A stretch of DNA of 64,000 nt, from assembly GCF_039543225.1 (NCBI RefSeq), contig NZ_BAABJI010000002.1, forward strand, positions 620,001 to 684,000. Reading direction: 5' to 3'. Made by a program: the position numbers and the translations under genes. This document shows positions 17,757 to 26,205 of the stretch, one piece after another. This stretch comes from Mucilaginibacter defluvii. GTDB lineage: Bacteria > Bacteroidota > Bacteroidia > Sphingobacteriales > Sphingobacteriaceae. Each line of letters starts with the position of its first letter. Within the stretch, counting starts at the first letter, position 1. The notes beneath the pieces are model-generated. The model was not told the origin of the DNA. It saw only the letters and a program-made list of their open reading frames with translations, and did not search any database.

Positions 17757-19562
17757 TCAATCCTTGTTGTTATAAAACCCACCATAATATCTGAATGGCG
17801 ACCATAGCGGAAGCGTTTCAGGCAACTTAGGAGACAGATTTTTAAACTCATCCGCGCCAAACACTACTCTCCCATTTACGACTGTCAATGAAGATGAGAT
17901 CGTCTTTATTTCATCATCCGGAATGGTGAAATAATCTTTATTGAGTATGACGAAGTCTGCCAGATTACCCGGAATGATCTTTCCCATCTCTCTCTCGTTA
18001 TCTTCGAACCAGGTTGGCGCTACTGTAAACAATTTCAACGCTTCTTCCCTTGTTAAACGATTGTTTTTTGCCAGCACTTCCATACCCGATATTGACTTCC
18101 CAGTGGTCATCCAGCTTATGCCTATCCATGGATTAAAAGAGGCTACCCTAAATGCATCGGTCGTCATCGTTAGCGGAACTCCACTGTGATATAACTCCCG
18201 CAATCTCGGAGTTTGTGAAGCTTTTTCCGCTCCATAGGTTTTTACAAATGCCTCACCATGCATGGCCAGCTTTGTATCCAGCGCGATACCTCCACCCAGT
18301 CTTTTTACCCTGGCAGCGTTCTCCAAAGAAATCGTTTCGGCATGTTCAATGCTCCAGCGTAAACCGTCAAACGGAGTCTTTTTGTTTATCTCCTCAAGTT
18401 CGTCAAGAAATGGGGTGATATTTTCATCATAGCTGATGTGCATGCGAAAAGGGATACCCCGCTCAACAAGCTTGGTAATGTCCTCTCTGATGTAACGGCG
18501 CATTGAATCCTTATTGATAATCACTGCCGGCCTGTCGAAGTTCTCGTGATCGTGAAGTTCCATTCTAAGCAGTTCGCCGGCACCTTCATATTCATGACCA
18601 TGTGCCATAGTCTGGTGCAGGTTCTCTCCCGGACTAACCGGTGATTTTTTAGTTACAGCGTTTATTTCTGCGTCGACAAGGCTGCCACTGCTAGCATCTC
18701 CGAACTGAAGATCGATGAATGGCATTCTTACATTCAAACGATTTTCCTTTACAAGCTGCTTTATCGGGGTATGACCATTAGGATGGCCAATCAAAGCGGC
18801 CCCATCAAGGGCTGTCGTCACGCCAAACCGGTTCAGACTATTAATTACATTGGTTATGGAACTAAGCTGTTCTTCATAAGAAGGTTGTGGCACCATCGAT
18901 TCTAAAGAAATGAACGTAAACGTATACCCTTCAACAATTCCGGTATAGTTCCCTTTTTTATCTTTCTCGAAAACCGTACCTGGCAATGCCGGAAATTTAC
19001 TGGTGCCTACCCCGAAAGCCTTCATTGCCATATCATTCAAATATGCCCGGTTGTAAGCATACTGTACGATGGCCGGCCGGTTCGGAACGGCCTTCCGTAT
19101 CTCTTCAATGGTTGGCAAACGGTTTTCCTTGAACTGGTATGGCGACCAACCGCCGATCACCTTTACCCATTGCCCTTCTGGTGTCCGTTTTGCCTGCTCA
19201 CTTAACATTTCCAGGGCGCGCCGCAATGTCGGTACGCCTTCCCATCTGACGTTGTAATTGTAACTCCTGTCATTTAGAATATGGATGTGGGCATCATTGA
19301 TGCCGGGTATGAGGCGTTTGCCGCTTGCATCGATCACCTTAGTGTCGTTTCCTTTAAGATTTAAGATCTCTTTATTGGTACCAACAGCATATATCTTGCC
19401 CCGTTTGACCGCGAGTGCTGAAGCTTGGGGTTTGGTCAGGCTTCCCGTAGTAATCTTAGCGTTGAATACGATCATATCCGCGCCGGTTTGTTGTTCAGCC
19501 GATTGCGCTCTGCCCTGTACAATCCATATTAAAGATATGGCCAGCGCCATTAGTCCTCTCAT
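17757..19562 (-). CDS. YtcJ-type metal-dependent amidohydrolase, exported
   Basis: Taken from the ATG at 19562 (601 residues), because that start gives a signal peptide (LMALAISLIWIVQGRAQS). The frame runs on to 19814, but that extension looks non-coding. The amidohydrolase fold is shown by LIPGINDAHIHI (metal-binding His pair), IEHAETISLENAARVKRLGGG, VPLTMTTDAFRV and the closing NLADFVILNKDYFTIPDDEI. The family (YtcJ / N-substituted formamide deformylase-like) hydrolyses amide or related bonds; the substrate is unknown. It diverges from a Crp/Fnr regulator gene at 20228, which probably controls it. A broken relative lies at 22615-23235. Confidence 0.85.
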   Translation of the reverse strand: MRGLMALAISLIWIVQGRAQSAEQQTGADMIVFNAKITTGSLTKPQASALAVKRGKIYAVGTNKEILNLKGNDTKVIDASGKRLIPGINDAHIHILNDRSYNYNVRWEGVPTLRRALEMLSEQAKRTPEGQWVKVIGGWSPYQFKENRLPTIEEIRKAVPNRPAIVQYAYNRAYLNDMAMKAFGVGTSKFPALPGTVFEKDKKGNYTGIVEGYTFTFISLESMVPQPSYEEQLSSITNVINSLNRFGVTTALDGAALIGHPNGHTPIKQLVKENRLNVRMPFIDLQFGDASSGSLVDAEINAVTKKSPVSPGENLHQTMAHGHEYEGAGELLRMELHDHENFDRPAVIINKDSMRRYIREDITKLVERGIPFRMHISYDENITPFLDELEEINKKTPFDGLRWSIEHAETISLENAARVKRLGGGIALDTKLAMHGEAFVKTYGAEKASQTPRLRELYHSGVPLTMTTDAFRVASFNPWIGISWMTTGKSISGMEVLAKNNRLTREEALKLFTVAPTWFEDNEREMGKIIPGNLADFVILNKDYFTIPDDEIKTISSSLTVVNGRVVFGADEFKNLSPKLPETLPLWSPFRYYGGFYNNKD

Positions 19563-19720
19563 AGTTTGATATTTGAGCCTCTCTTTATTTGTTAAAGTTG
19601 TTATGCAGGCGAAATTTTTAAATTTACTTGGCTGCATATTCCGCACCTTGAACACCTTTTCAGTTTTTGCAAGTAATGAGGTCGAATTGATTTCCGCGAT
19701 CGGAACATGATTGTTCGAGC

Positions 19721-19746
19721 TTGTAAATTGTGACAAGTGATTACAA
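19721..19746. promoter_or_regulatory. Palindromic site, candidate Crp/Fnr operator
   Basis: Outer half-sites TTGTAA and TTACAA are symmetrical about an inner TTGTGACAA, giving two nested inverted repeats of the kind bound by Crp/Fnr dimers. It lies 160 bases upstream of the amidohydrolase start, in the region shared with the divergent Crp/Fnr gene. The assignment is by resemblance only. Confidence 0.3.
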
Positions 19747-20180
19747 ATCGGAATAAGGACACCGTTCCCTATAAATAGCAGGCCCTCAAGCCTTCTTTTC
19801 TGTTTGTTTGACATGTGTTGTAGTTGTATGATTTAAAATGTTTTTCCGACTATTCAATGAACGTGAGCTACAGCGTTGGTCTAACAGCAGTCTGACAACT
19901 TTTTTGCCGTTCACGTTATCGCCAGATGCCTGCAGGTGTGCGGTTTGCGGAAGTGCCGGCTCTACTATATTGTTTGAAAGCTATCAGTTCATTGACATGG
20001 CAAATTTGAATGATAAAACGTTTACGGAAAGATGACCTTTGTAGGGAAATGATGTCGACAAATATCTATTGATTCAAAAAAATTGGACGCTATAACCACC
20101 TTTCATTTGATAAATGATTGTTTATAGCCATGTTAAATACGGTAAGAAAAGCTGGTATGAAGAAAATTTTTGATATATAC

Positions 20181-20188
20181 TATATTTG
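20181..20188 (+). promoter_or_regulatory. Putative -7 box upstream of Crp/Fnr gene 1
   Basis: TATATTTG matches TAnnTTTG and lies 39 bases upstream of the ATG at 20228. No clear -33 TTTG at normal spacing was found. Confidence 0.35.
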
Positions 20189-20215
20189 CACAATCACCAA
20201 CAACATATTATTTAT

Positions 20216-20222
20216 AAAGGAG
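20216..20222 (+). promoter_or_regulatory. Strong ribosome binding site for Crp/Fnr gene 1
   Basis: AAAGGAG sits 5 bases before the ATG at 20228. Such a canonical site is unusual in Bacteroidota, and it decides the start against the upstream in-frame start at 20186. Confidence 0.6.
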
Positions 20223-20227
20223 TGGCA

Positions 20228-20806
20228 ATGCACGACGTTTTCATACGTTATTTAAAACAATATTCATCGACCCCGCTTTCGGACGAGGATGTAGCACTGA
20301 TCAAAAAAACTTTCATTCCGTTCAGGTTGAGGAAAAGGCAATTTCAACTGCAGGCCGGCGATCATTGTAAACATTTCGCATTTATTGTTAAGGGCGCAAT
20401 GAGGATGTATTCGGTCGACGATCGAGGGGTCGAACATATCGTTCGTCTTGGAGTGGAGGATTGGTGGATGGGCGATCGTGAAAGTTTTGTGAATCAAACG
20501 CCAAGCCGTTATCACATCGATGCATGGGAACATTGTGAATTACTTTATATTACGAAGGACGGCGTCGATACGTTGCAAAAAATGGTGCCCGCATATGGTG
20601 AAATGAGGATCAAACTTGATGAGCGAAATATTATGGCCAATAATCATCGGCTGACCTCTGCAATCAGCTTAACTGCAAATAAGCGTTTTTCGGATTTTGT
20701 TACGTGTTATCCTGAGTTGAACAGACGATTTCCACAACATGTTATCGCCTCTTATATTGGTGTCAACAAAGATACACTCAGCAGAGTAAAACGCCAGGGA
20801 GGCTGA
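20228..20806 (+). CDS. Crp/Fnr family regulator 1
   Basis: A 192-residue protein with an N-terminal cyclic-nucleotide-binding-type beta-roll (RKRQFQLQAGDHCKHFAFIV, GAMRMYSVDDRGVEHIVRLG, WWMGDRESF) and a C-terminal winged helix. The C-terminal helix-turn-helix is short (RFPQHVIASYIGVNKDTLSRV). This subfamily is common in Bacteroidota and lacks the classical Arg-Ser cAMP-binding signature, so the ligand is unknown. It diverges from the amidohydrolase gene. It is close in sequence to the regulator at 31759-32343 and more distant from the one at 21843-22421. Confidence 0.88.
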   Translation: MHDVFIRYLKQYSSTPLSDEDVALIKKTFIPFRLRKRQFQLQAGDHCKHFAFIVKGAMRMYSVDDRGVEHIVRLGVEDWWMGDRESFVNQTPSRYHIDAWEHCELLYITKDGVDTLQKMVPAYGEMRIKLDERNIMANNHRLTSAISLTANKRFSDFVTCYPELNRRFPQHVIASYIGVNKDTLSRVKRQGG

Positions 20807-20829
20807 GCAAGTAATAAAATCGCCGGATG

Positions 20830-21258
20830 AGAGTTCAAGGCTTTGCGCGATGACATTCCAGCCATAGCCATGTGCATTGATAGCGTTAGCCAGCATAGTC
20901 CAGCTTCTTCCAAATCAAAACTAATCGGAAATTATTCTCCGTCGTGGCTTCATTGATCAGCTATCCCATCCCTAGTGGATATTTATTCCCGACGGTATAT
21001 GAATGACTACCCGGAATGACTCACCGGCAGCGAAGAACAATTGCTCATCCAGCTTAACCGGATAATAATTTGCTTTTGTTGCCCAAACATGAAACTCCTG
21101 GGCGTAAAACAGATTTTCACCCTTAGGGCATTCCCCCGCTTTTATAAACTTCCGCTATAACCGAGCCGTTTCTGTTATTAACACTAAAAAAGGCAACAAC
21201 ATTGGTCAGGTTAAAGGCATTAGGGTTGTTAACAATGAATTTTGCGATGAATTGGGCA
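20830..21258 (-). pseudogene. Degraded fragment resembling a lectin-like domain of exported peptidases
   Basis: Minus-strand reading frames joined across frameshifts give protein-like sequence with no start codon. One piece is NLTNVVAFFSVNNRNGSV, then IAEVYKSGG. After a one-base shift comes YAQEFHVWATKANYYPVKLD, then EQLFFAAGESFRVVIHIPSG. The pattern 'YY-V-LD-x-L-x-x-GESF-VVI' resembles the C-terminal lectin-like domain of some C1/S8-type secreted peptidases. A further piece (SWTMLANAINAHGYGWNV) continues to about 20830. It abuts the SDR fragment directly. The family call is tentative; the decayed coding nature is clearer than the identity. Confidence 0.35.
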
Positions 21259-21605
21259 ACTTTGAATACCAAACACGTTTACATCAAAAACCTTTTTCCA
21301 GTCTTCTGCCGTAAAGGATTCCTGCCAACGGTCCCGATCCCGGCATTATTGATCAAAATATCTATGCCCCCCATGTGAGAGGCCGCAGTTCCGCCCCCTG
21401 TTACAACGCTTTCATCGTTAGTGACATCGATCTCAATAACAAAAACACCTTTTCTCCGCAATTCCTCAGAAGCTCGTTTATTTCTTCCTTCCGCATCGCG
21501 AAGTGCTCCGGTGATCCTGTAACCTTCCTCAATTAACGCATCTATGATGACCATGCCAAAACCGTCTGACGCGCCGGTGATCAGTACTTTGTTCAAATTA
21601 CTCAT
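21255..21605 (-). pseudogene. Short-chain dehydrogenase, frameshifted and truncated
   Basis: The frame starts at 21605 with the SDR nucleotide-binding motif (VLITGASDGFGMVIIDAL) and reaches IDILINNAGIGTVG. Then one base is lost or gained: the open frame ends in NPLRQKTGKRFLM, while the adjacent frame gives the expected ESFTAEDWKKVFDVNVFGIQ. The similarity stops at about 21258, where an unrelated fragment begins. The catalytic YxxxK region and C-terminal half are absent (SDRs are usually about 250-280 residues). It cannot be functional. Confidence 0.8.
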
Positions 21606-21842
21606 GGTTTGTTTTTTTTAAGACAGATTTATGTTTCGCAAAAAGCGAGAACTTCATTTATATCTTCCGATTTTTATTTTTTGATAAGAGAGCAAGTCTG
21701 ATCAACAGTGATTAATTGAACACTCATTTCGCTCTTGGCGGACGCAAATAATTTGCATAGCGTTGATTTTTATCGCCATGAATTAGAAAGCAAGGTCGGG
21801 TAGCAAAAACAGGTCCCCAGGTACGGCGGAAAAAGATGTCTC

Positions 21843-22421
21843 CTAAAACGTCTGCCTTTTCAATCTGCTTAGTGTCTCTTTTGTCACACCCAGATAGGAA
21901 GCAATAAAATGCTGGGGAAACCTTTGAAGAAAATGCGGATGTCTGTTTATGAATTGCAGGTAACGCTCTTCTGCCGTGGTGCATATCATGGAGTTTAATC
22001 TTTTATGCAATCCTATAACGTGCCGATCATCCATGACACGTAACATCTGAACAATCGCAGGGATCTCTTCAGCCAGCAAATAGAAGTCCTTAACCGTTAT
22101 AATGAGCATTTCTGTGTCTTCCCAAGCCTGAATATTATATTCCGACGGCTCCGACCTCGTGAGGCTTGCACGGTCGTCCGCCCAGTAATTTTCAATGTAA
22201 AGCTGAACGATCTTTTCATTACCCTTGTCATCCACGCAAAATTGACGCATTGCACCTTTAGTGATAAATGCCGTATACTTTCCTAAATCACCAGCTCTTT
22301 GCAGGTATTGCCTTTTGCGCAACATTTTAGGATGAACTTTACTCTTGATCAACTCGATCTCTGAGACGCTTAACTTAAAACCTGAATATTCTTCAATATA
22401 ATCAATGAGTTTTTGATACAT
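21843..22421 (-). CDS. Crp/Fnr family regulator 2
   Basis: A 192-residue protein with the same architecture as regulator 1: beta-roll (RKRQYLQRAGDLGKYTAFIT, MRQFCVDDKGNEKIVQL, YWADDRASL) and C-terminal helix-turn-helix (RFPQHFIASYLGVTKETLSRL). It lies downstream of a truncated amidohydrolase on the same strand and between two decayed stretches, yet its own frame is intact. It probably once controlled the neighbouring hydrolase or SDR gene (inference from the regulator-hydrolase pairing at 17.7-20.8 kb). Confidence 0.86.
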   Translation of the reverse strand: MYQKLIDYIEEYSGFKLSVSEIELIKSKVHPKMLRKRQYLQRAGDLGKYTAFITKGAMRQFCVDDKGNEKIVQLYIENYWADDRASLTRSEPSEYNIQAWEDTEMLIITVKDFYLLAEEIPAIVQMLRVMDDRHVIGLHKRLNSMICTTAEERYLQFINRHPHFLQRFPQHFIASYLGVTKETLSRLKRQTF

Positions 22422-22614
22422 TTATTAAGACCCCTTTACCACCGTAATTTACTAAATAATAACGAAATTCTGATGTACAGTCCTACCGTACCTGTTCTTT
22501 TAATATCCTAATGCAGCAAAAGTTTTGATTCAACTTCTGCCACGTCATTTTAGGACGTTTTATATCTTGTCCCGGTCCCGGTATTATTGTGGGACTTCAG
22601 GTATTTTTACTGTT

Positions 22615-23235
22615 TCAAAGTGATATCCGCCAAAAATTTTCATTGGTGACCATGGTCGGTCGGTCAAAGTTTTCATGGTCATGACCTTCCGCGCGAAGTA
22701 CTTCGCCCGTACCCTCATATTCATACCCATGCTCCATGTCCGGATGTAGATTCTGTCCGGGGCTTAGTGGAGATATCTTGGTGATCCTTTCTATTTCGGT
22801 GTCCGCCCAGATTTTGTTTGGATCATAGCTAAACCCAAGATCAGCGAACGGAAAGCGGATATTCAGTTTGTTATCTTTGATCAGCATCTGGAGCGACCTA
22901 TGCCCTTCCGGATAACCTATAAGACTTGAATTATCGATGACTGTAGTAAGCCCGAAACGGTTGAGGTCATTAATCAGATAGCTGAATAAACTCACTTCCT
23001 CTTCTAAGTTCGACTGTGGCAACATGCCACCCATCAGGTGAAACTGAAAAGTATAGCCGTCCACAATACCGATAAAATTTCCGTTTTTATCTTTTTCAAG
23101 CACAGTTCCAGGTAGCACGTTGAATTTTTTGGTCCCGAGACCAAAGAACTTGATGGCCGGTGTATTGAGCCAGGCGCTGTTATAGGCATATTGAATATAT
23201 AGCGGCTTGTTAGGGACAGCTTTATTCAATATGTC
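22615..23235 (-). pseudogene. Internal fragment of a YtcJ-type amidohydrolase
   Basis: The frame from about 23235 to the stop at 22615 matches the middle of the intact protein at 17757-19562 in order: AVPNKPLYIQYAYN, LPGTVLEKDKNGNFIGIV, NDLNRFGLTTVIDNSSLIG, SPLSPGQNLHPDMEHGYEYEG, HDHENFDRPTMV. Both the N-terminal HxH metal site and the C-terminal third are missing. The apparent start codon (MCDI) belongs to a different gene remnant, a histidine kinase, joined at the 5' side. It is non-functional. Confidence 0.8.
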
Positions 23236-23423
23236 GCACATTATTGCTTCATTCAGATCAATCTCAACTTCAATTAATGCGTCACCCTGAATTAATCAGA
23301 TGTTCGGCTACAGTTTGTTCCAATTTTTTCCTTGAGTCTGTATTCAGGCTTAATATCCGCCACCCAATCGTCGCCCAGCCTGGCCTTGCTGAAACCTAGT
23401 ATATTGTCGACCATGGCCGCCAT
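23236..23423 (-). pseudogene. Histidine kinase remnant (dimerisation / N-box region)
   Basis: Minus-strand translation gives MVDNILGFSKARLGDDWVAD and then, after a frameshift, EQTVAEHLINSG. A further frame gives ALIEVEIDLNEAIMCDI. In HWE/HisKA-type kinases of this group a 'VDN-L-FSRARLG' helix is followed by 'QTVAEL' and by 'CD-x-R-I-x-Q-x-LSNLL'. The remnant ends exactly at CDI, where amidohydrolase sequence begins. No start, sensor domain or ATPase domain is present. Confidence 0.5.
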
Positions 23424-23518
23424 TGTATAACCGGACGATTAATAGTTCCTTTTTTTTGATACTGTCAATAAAAAAATTATACATTACTCTCTACAGCTTG
23501 ATTTGTTTTTTAAATTGA

Positions 23519-24472
23519 CTAGTATTCGAGAACGTAGATCTTTTTCTGACCATAGTCCCACACCGTTTTATATTGCGAGAGGAAGCGGAAACCGAACGTC
23601 ATCAAATTGGCTGCCGTTAACCCGGCCTGCTTCCTGATTACCTGAGTCCCTTCGTAGGACACAGCTTCAACTCCTTTCATAGTAGCCTTGAGTTTTCCGT
23701 TTATCACGATATCTTTGATCGTCAGTAACGTATCACCACCGCTATCTGTACCGGATATAACAACAATACCTTTCTCATTAAGTCGCTTTGCAGATGCTTC
23801 GTCCAATTGCAGATAGCCGTTCTGGCCGGTATCAAACAGCCCTAAAACATTTACCCCGGCAATCTTTAGTTGAACATGAGGGTGATTCTCTAATTTGCCG
23901 ATCTCAAAATCGATCACCGCCAGCACTTTCTCCCCCGTCAAAAAATCTTTAGATAAATATCGTTCCCGCTGTTTTTTGTAGAAGGTAATTTTTCTGTGGA
24001 GGTAGTCTATTTTGAATAGATAGTCTTTGAAGAAATCATATCCGATAAAGCCGGCAAAGTCGGGCGTGATGATCTTTAGTATAAAATCATAATTCCCACT
24101 CTTGATCTTTTCCAAATTACGGTAGGTGATACCATTAGTAAATTTTATCTCCCTGATCGTATCATTCATATTCGTTGTAAAGGTTTGTCCGCTACCAGTA
24201 ACCCCACCCCCTGCGCTTTTTTTATTCGGCAATTGGACATAATTTTCATTAAGCATAATGGATGCCCCAAGCCCCGTATCGAACATAAATTTACCGGTAA
24301 CGCCATTTATAGTTCCGGGGATAAAAGGATAACCATTCACAAGCACGATTGGAAAAGTGACGATGTCCCCCTGCAATTTCGGAGTCTTCAGCAGCACCTG
24401 TGCTTTAAGCGGAAAAGCGAAAAGGATTACGAATGAACCAGTCGACAACAACATGAATAACAAACGGAACAT
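23519..24472 (-). CDS. Exported retropepsin-like aspartic protease
   Basis: A 317-residue protein with an N-terminal signal peptide (LLSTGSFVILFAFPLKAQ) and two Asp-Thr-Gly motifs: GKFMFDTGLGASIML (Asp65) and VLGLFDTGQNGYLQL (Asp214). The two-DTG layout, with GFIGYDFFKDYLFKIDY between them, fits the pepsin/retropepsin-like clan found in Bacteroidota, where both lobes lie in one chain. It is probably periplasmic or secreted. It follows the receiver-oxidoreductase gene by 35 bases and is the last gene of the long leftward operon starting at 31322. The substrate is unknown. Confidence 0.8.
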   Translation of the reverse strand: MFRLLFMLLSTGSFVILFAFPLKAQVLLKTPKLQGDIVTFPIVLVNGYPFIPGTINGVTGKFMFDTGLGASIMLNENYVQLPNKKSAGGGVTGSGQTFTTNMNDTIREIKFTNGITYRNLEKIKSGNYDFILKIITPDFAGFIGYDFFKDYLFKIDYLHRKITFYKKQRERYLSKDFLTGEKVLAVIDFEIGKLENHPHVQLKIAGVNVLGLFDTGQNGYLQLDEASAKRLNEKGIVVISGTDSGGDTLLTIKDIVINGKLKATMKGVEAVSYEGTQVIRKQAGLTAANLMTFGFRFLSQYKTVWDYGQKKIYVLEY

Positions 24473-24507
24473 ATCTGCCTCTTAATGAAATTTAAAAAAA
24501 ACAACTA

Positions 24508-26175
24508 CTATTTTACTTCTGCCAGGTATTTATGCACGAAACTAATTGCCATTGAACCTTCGCCGACCGCAGATGCCACGCGGTTCATGGCACCGGCCCT
24601 GACATCACCGGCGGCGAAGATCCCCGGACAACTCGTTTCTAGCAAATAGGGATCACGTTTTTGCTTCCATATTCTGGGATAATCGGACCGGCTTTTAAGG
24701 TCGCGCCCGGTTTCCAGAAAACCTTTGTCGTTTTTAATAATCCCCAGCCCTATCCAATCGGTAAATGGTTTAGCGCCGATAAAAATATAAAGCGCATCGG
24801 CTGAGACAGTTGTAGTATGTCCGGTTTTGAAGAACTTGATCTCCAGGCTTTCGAGCTTTTCGGATCCTTTGGCCGCAGTGATCTCCACCTCGGGCTTTAC
24901 ATGGATGTTATTCTCGGCAGCGATCTGATCTATGAGGTAAGCCGACATAGTAATGTCCAGGCTGGCTTTTCGGATCAGGATATATACATTCTTAGCGAAT
25001 TTTGACAGGTACATTGCTGCCTGACCGGCCGAGTTTCCACCGCCGACAACGTAAACTTCCTTGTCTTTACAGGCAGTTGCCTCAGTCATCGCCGCACCAT
25101 AGTAAACGCCCGCTCCCGTAAAATCTGCTATGCCGGGTGTATCAAGTTTGCGGTAGTCAACGCCGGTTGTGATGACGACACTCCTGGTAACGATATCTTC
25201 ATTATCATCTAATACGAGCCTCTTGTAGCCATCTTGCTGTTCTATAGCCCGAACAGAACAGGGTGAGAGCACACTGGTTCCCAGGCGCATGGCTTGAGTC
25301 GTCGCTCGGCGGGTGAGTTCTGCGCCGCTCAATCCCGCCGGAAAACCCAGATAATTCTCTATGCGGGAACTGGTTCCTGCCTGACCGCCCGGAGCACGGC
25401 GCTCAATGAGCAGGGTTTTTAGTCCTTCTGAGGCCCCGTATACGCCCGCGGCCAGTCCAGCCGGACCTGCACCTATAATGACCACATCGTAGACATCCTC
25501 GCGTTCGTGCCTGGGGTTCAAACCGATACTTCCAGCGATTTCCGCTAAGCCGGGCTTGCTCAGGAAACTTCCATCCTCAAGAAATACGACCGGCAGGTCG
25601 GCTTCAGTCAATCCATTATTTTTTAATAAATTTCGCCCTTCCTGTTCTGATTGTACATCCAGCCACTGATAAGGAACCAGGTTACCGGCCAGAAAATCCT
25701 TAATCTCGTGGGAGCTTTGAGAATACTGGTAACCTACGAGCTTAATTCCTTTGAATACCGGATGATAATCGCATTGCCAGTCATGCAGCAGTTCGTCAAT
25801 TACAGGAAAAAGCTTTTCTTCAGGCGGATCCCATGGTTTTACCAGGTAGTAGTCCAATTTTACTTCATTGATCGCTTTGATCGCGGAATCTTTATCAGAA
25901 TAAGCGGTAAGCAGCGCCCTTTTCGCCTCGGGGAAATAACGCATAGCTTGCGCTAAAAATTCCACACCCTGTATCTCGGGCATACGCTGATCGGACAATA
26001 GTAAAGCGACAGCTTCACCCTTATTACTCATTTCCAGCAGACTCTCGAGTCCTTCCCTGACCGATGTGGTGCTCAACACGCGGTAACGGTCACGATACCG
26101 GTTCTTCAGGTCACGCGTTATTGCCCTTAACACCTGTGTGTCATCATCTATACAAAATATGATTGGTAGACTCAT
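24508..26175 (-). CDS. Response-regulator receiver fused to thioredoxin-reductase-like FAD oxidoreductase
   Basis: A 555-residue protein in three parts. Residues 1-130 are a receiver domain with acidic pocket (IDDD), phosphoacceptor Asp62 in LLLSDQRMPEIQG and Lys113 in LVKPWDPP. Residues about 140-205 resemble a thioredoxin/glutaredoxin fold without cysteines (GIKLVGYQYSQSSHEIKDFL). From about 230 comes a low-molecular-weight TrxR-like flavoprotein: FAD motif IIGAGPAGLAAG, PGGQAGTSSRIENYLGFP, NAD(P)H motif VVGGGNSAGQAA and GIFAAGDVRAGAMNRV. The redox-active CxxC of thioredoxin reductase is replaced by YGAAMTEATAC, so it cannot act as a classical TrxR. The upstream gene (30 bases away) is a cNMP-domain histidine kinase, its obvious phosphodonor. 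Confidence 0.9.
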   Translation of the reverse strand: MSLPIIFCIDDDTQVLRAITRDLKNRYRDRYRVLSTTSVREGLESLLEMSNKGEAVALLLSDQRMPEIQGVEFLAQAMRYFPEAKRALLTAYSDKDSAIKAINEVKLDYYLVKPWDPPEEKLFPVIDELLHDWQCDYHPVFKGIKLVGYQYSQSSHEIKDFLAGNLVPYQWLDVQSEQEGRNLLKNNGLTEADLPVVFLEDGSFLSKPGLAEIAGSIGLNPRHEREDVYDVVIIGAGPAGLAAGVYGASEGLKTLLIERRAPGGQAGTSSRIENYLGFPAGLSGAELTRRATTQAMRLGTSVLSPCSVRAIEQQDGYKRLVLDDNEDIVTRSVVITTGVDYRKLDTPGIADFTGAGVYYGAAMTEATACKDKEVYVVGGGNSAGQAAMYLSKFAKNVYILIRKASLDITMSAYLIDQIAAENNIHVKPEVEITAAKGSEKLESLEIKFFKTGHTTTVSADALYIFIGAKPFTDWIGLGIIKNDKGFLETGRDLKSRSDYPRIWKQKRDPYLLETSCPGIFAAGDVRAGAMNRVASAVGEGSMAISFVHKYLAEVK

Positions 26176-26205
26176 ATGATCAAAAATTTAGAGGTTAAAA
26201 ACTAA

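Noticed and set aside
19563..19814. N-terminal extension of the amidohydrolase
   Set aside because: The extension lacks signal-like character, contains a palindromic regulatory-looking site, and the ATG at 19562 gives a proper signal peptide.
19838..20035. 65-codon plus-strand frame upstream of Crp/Fnr gene 1
   Set aside because: No family features and no ribosome site; it lies in the divergent promoter region.
24508..26175. Plain thioredoxin reductase (trxB)
   Set aside because: The receiver domain, the cysteine-free thioredoxin-like insert and the missing CxxC exclude a standard TrxB.
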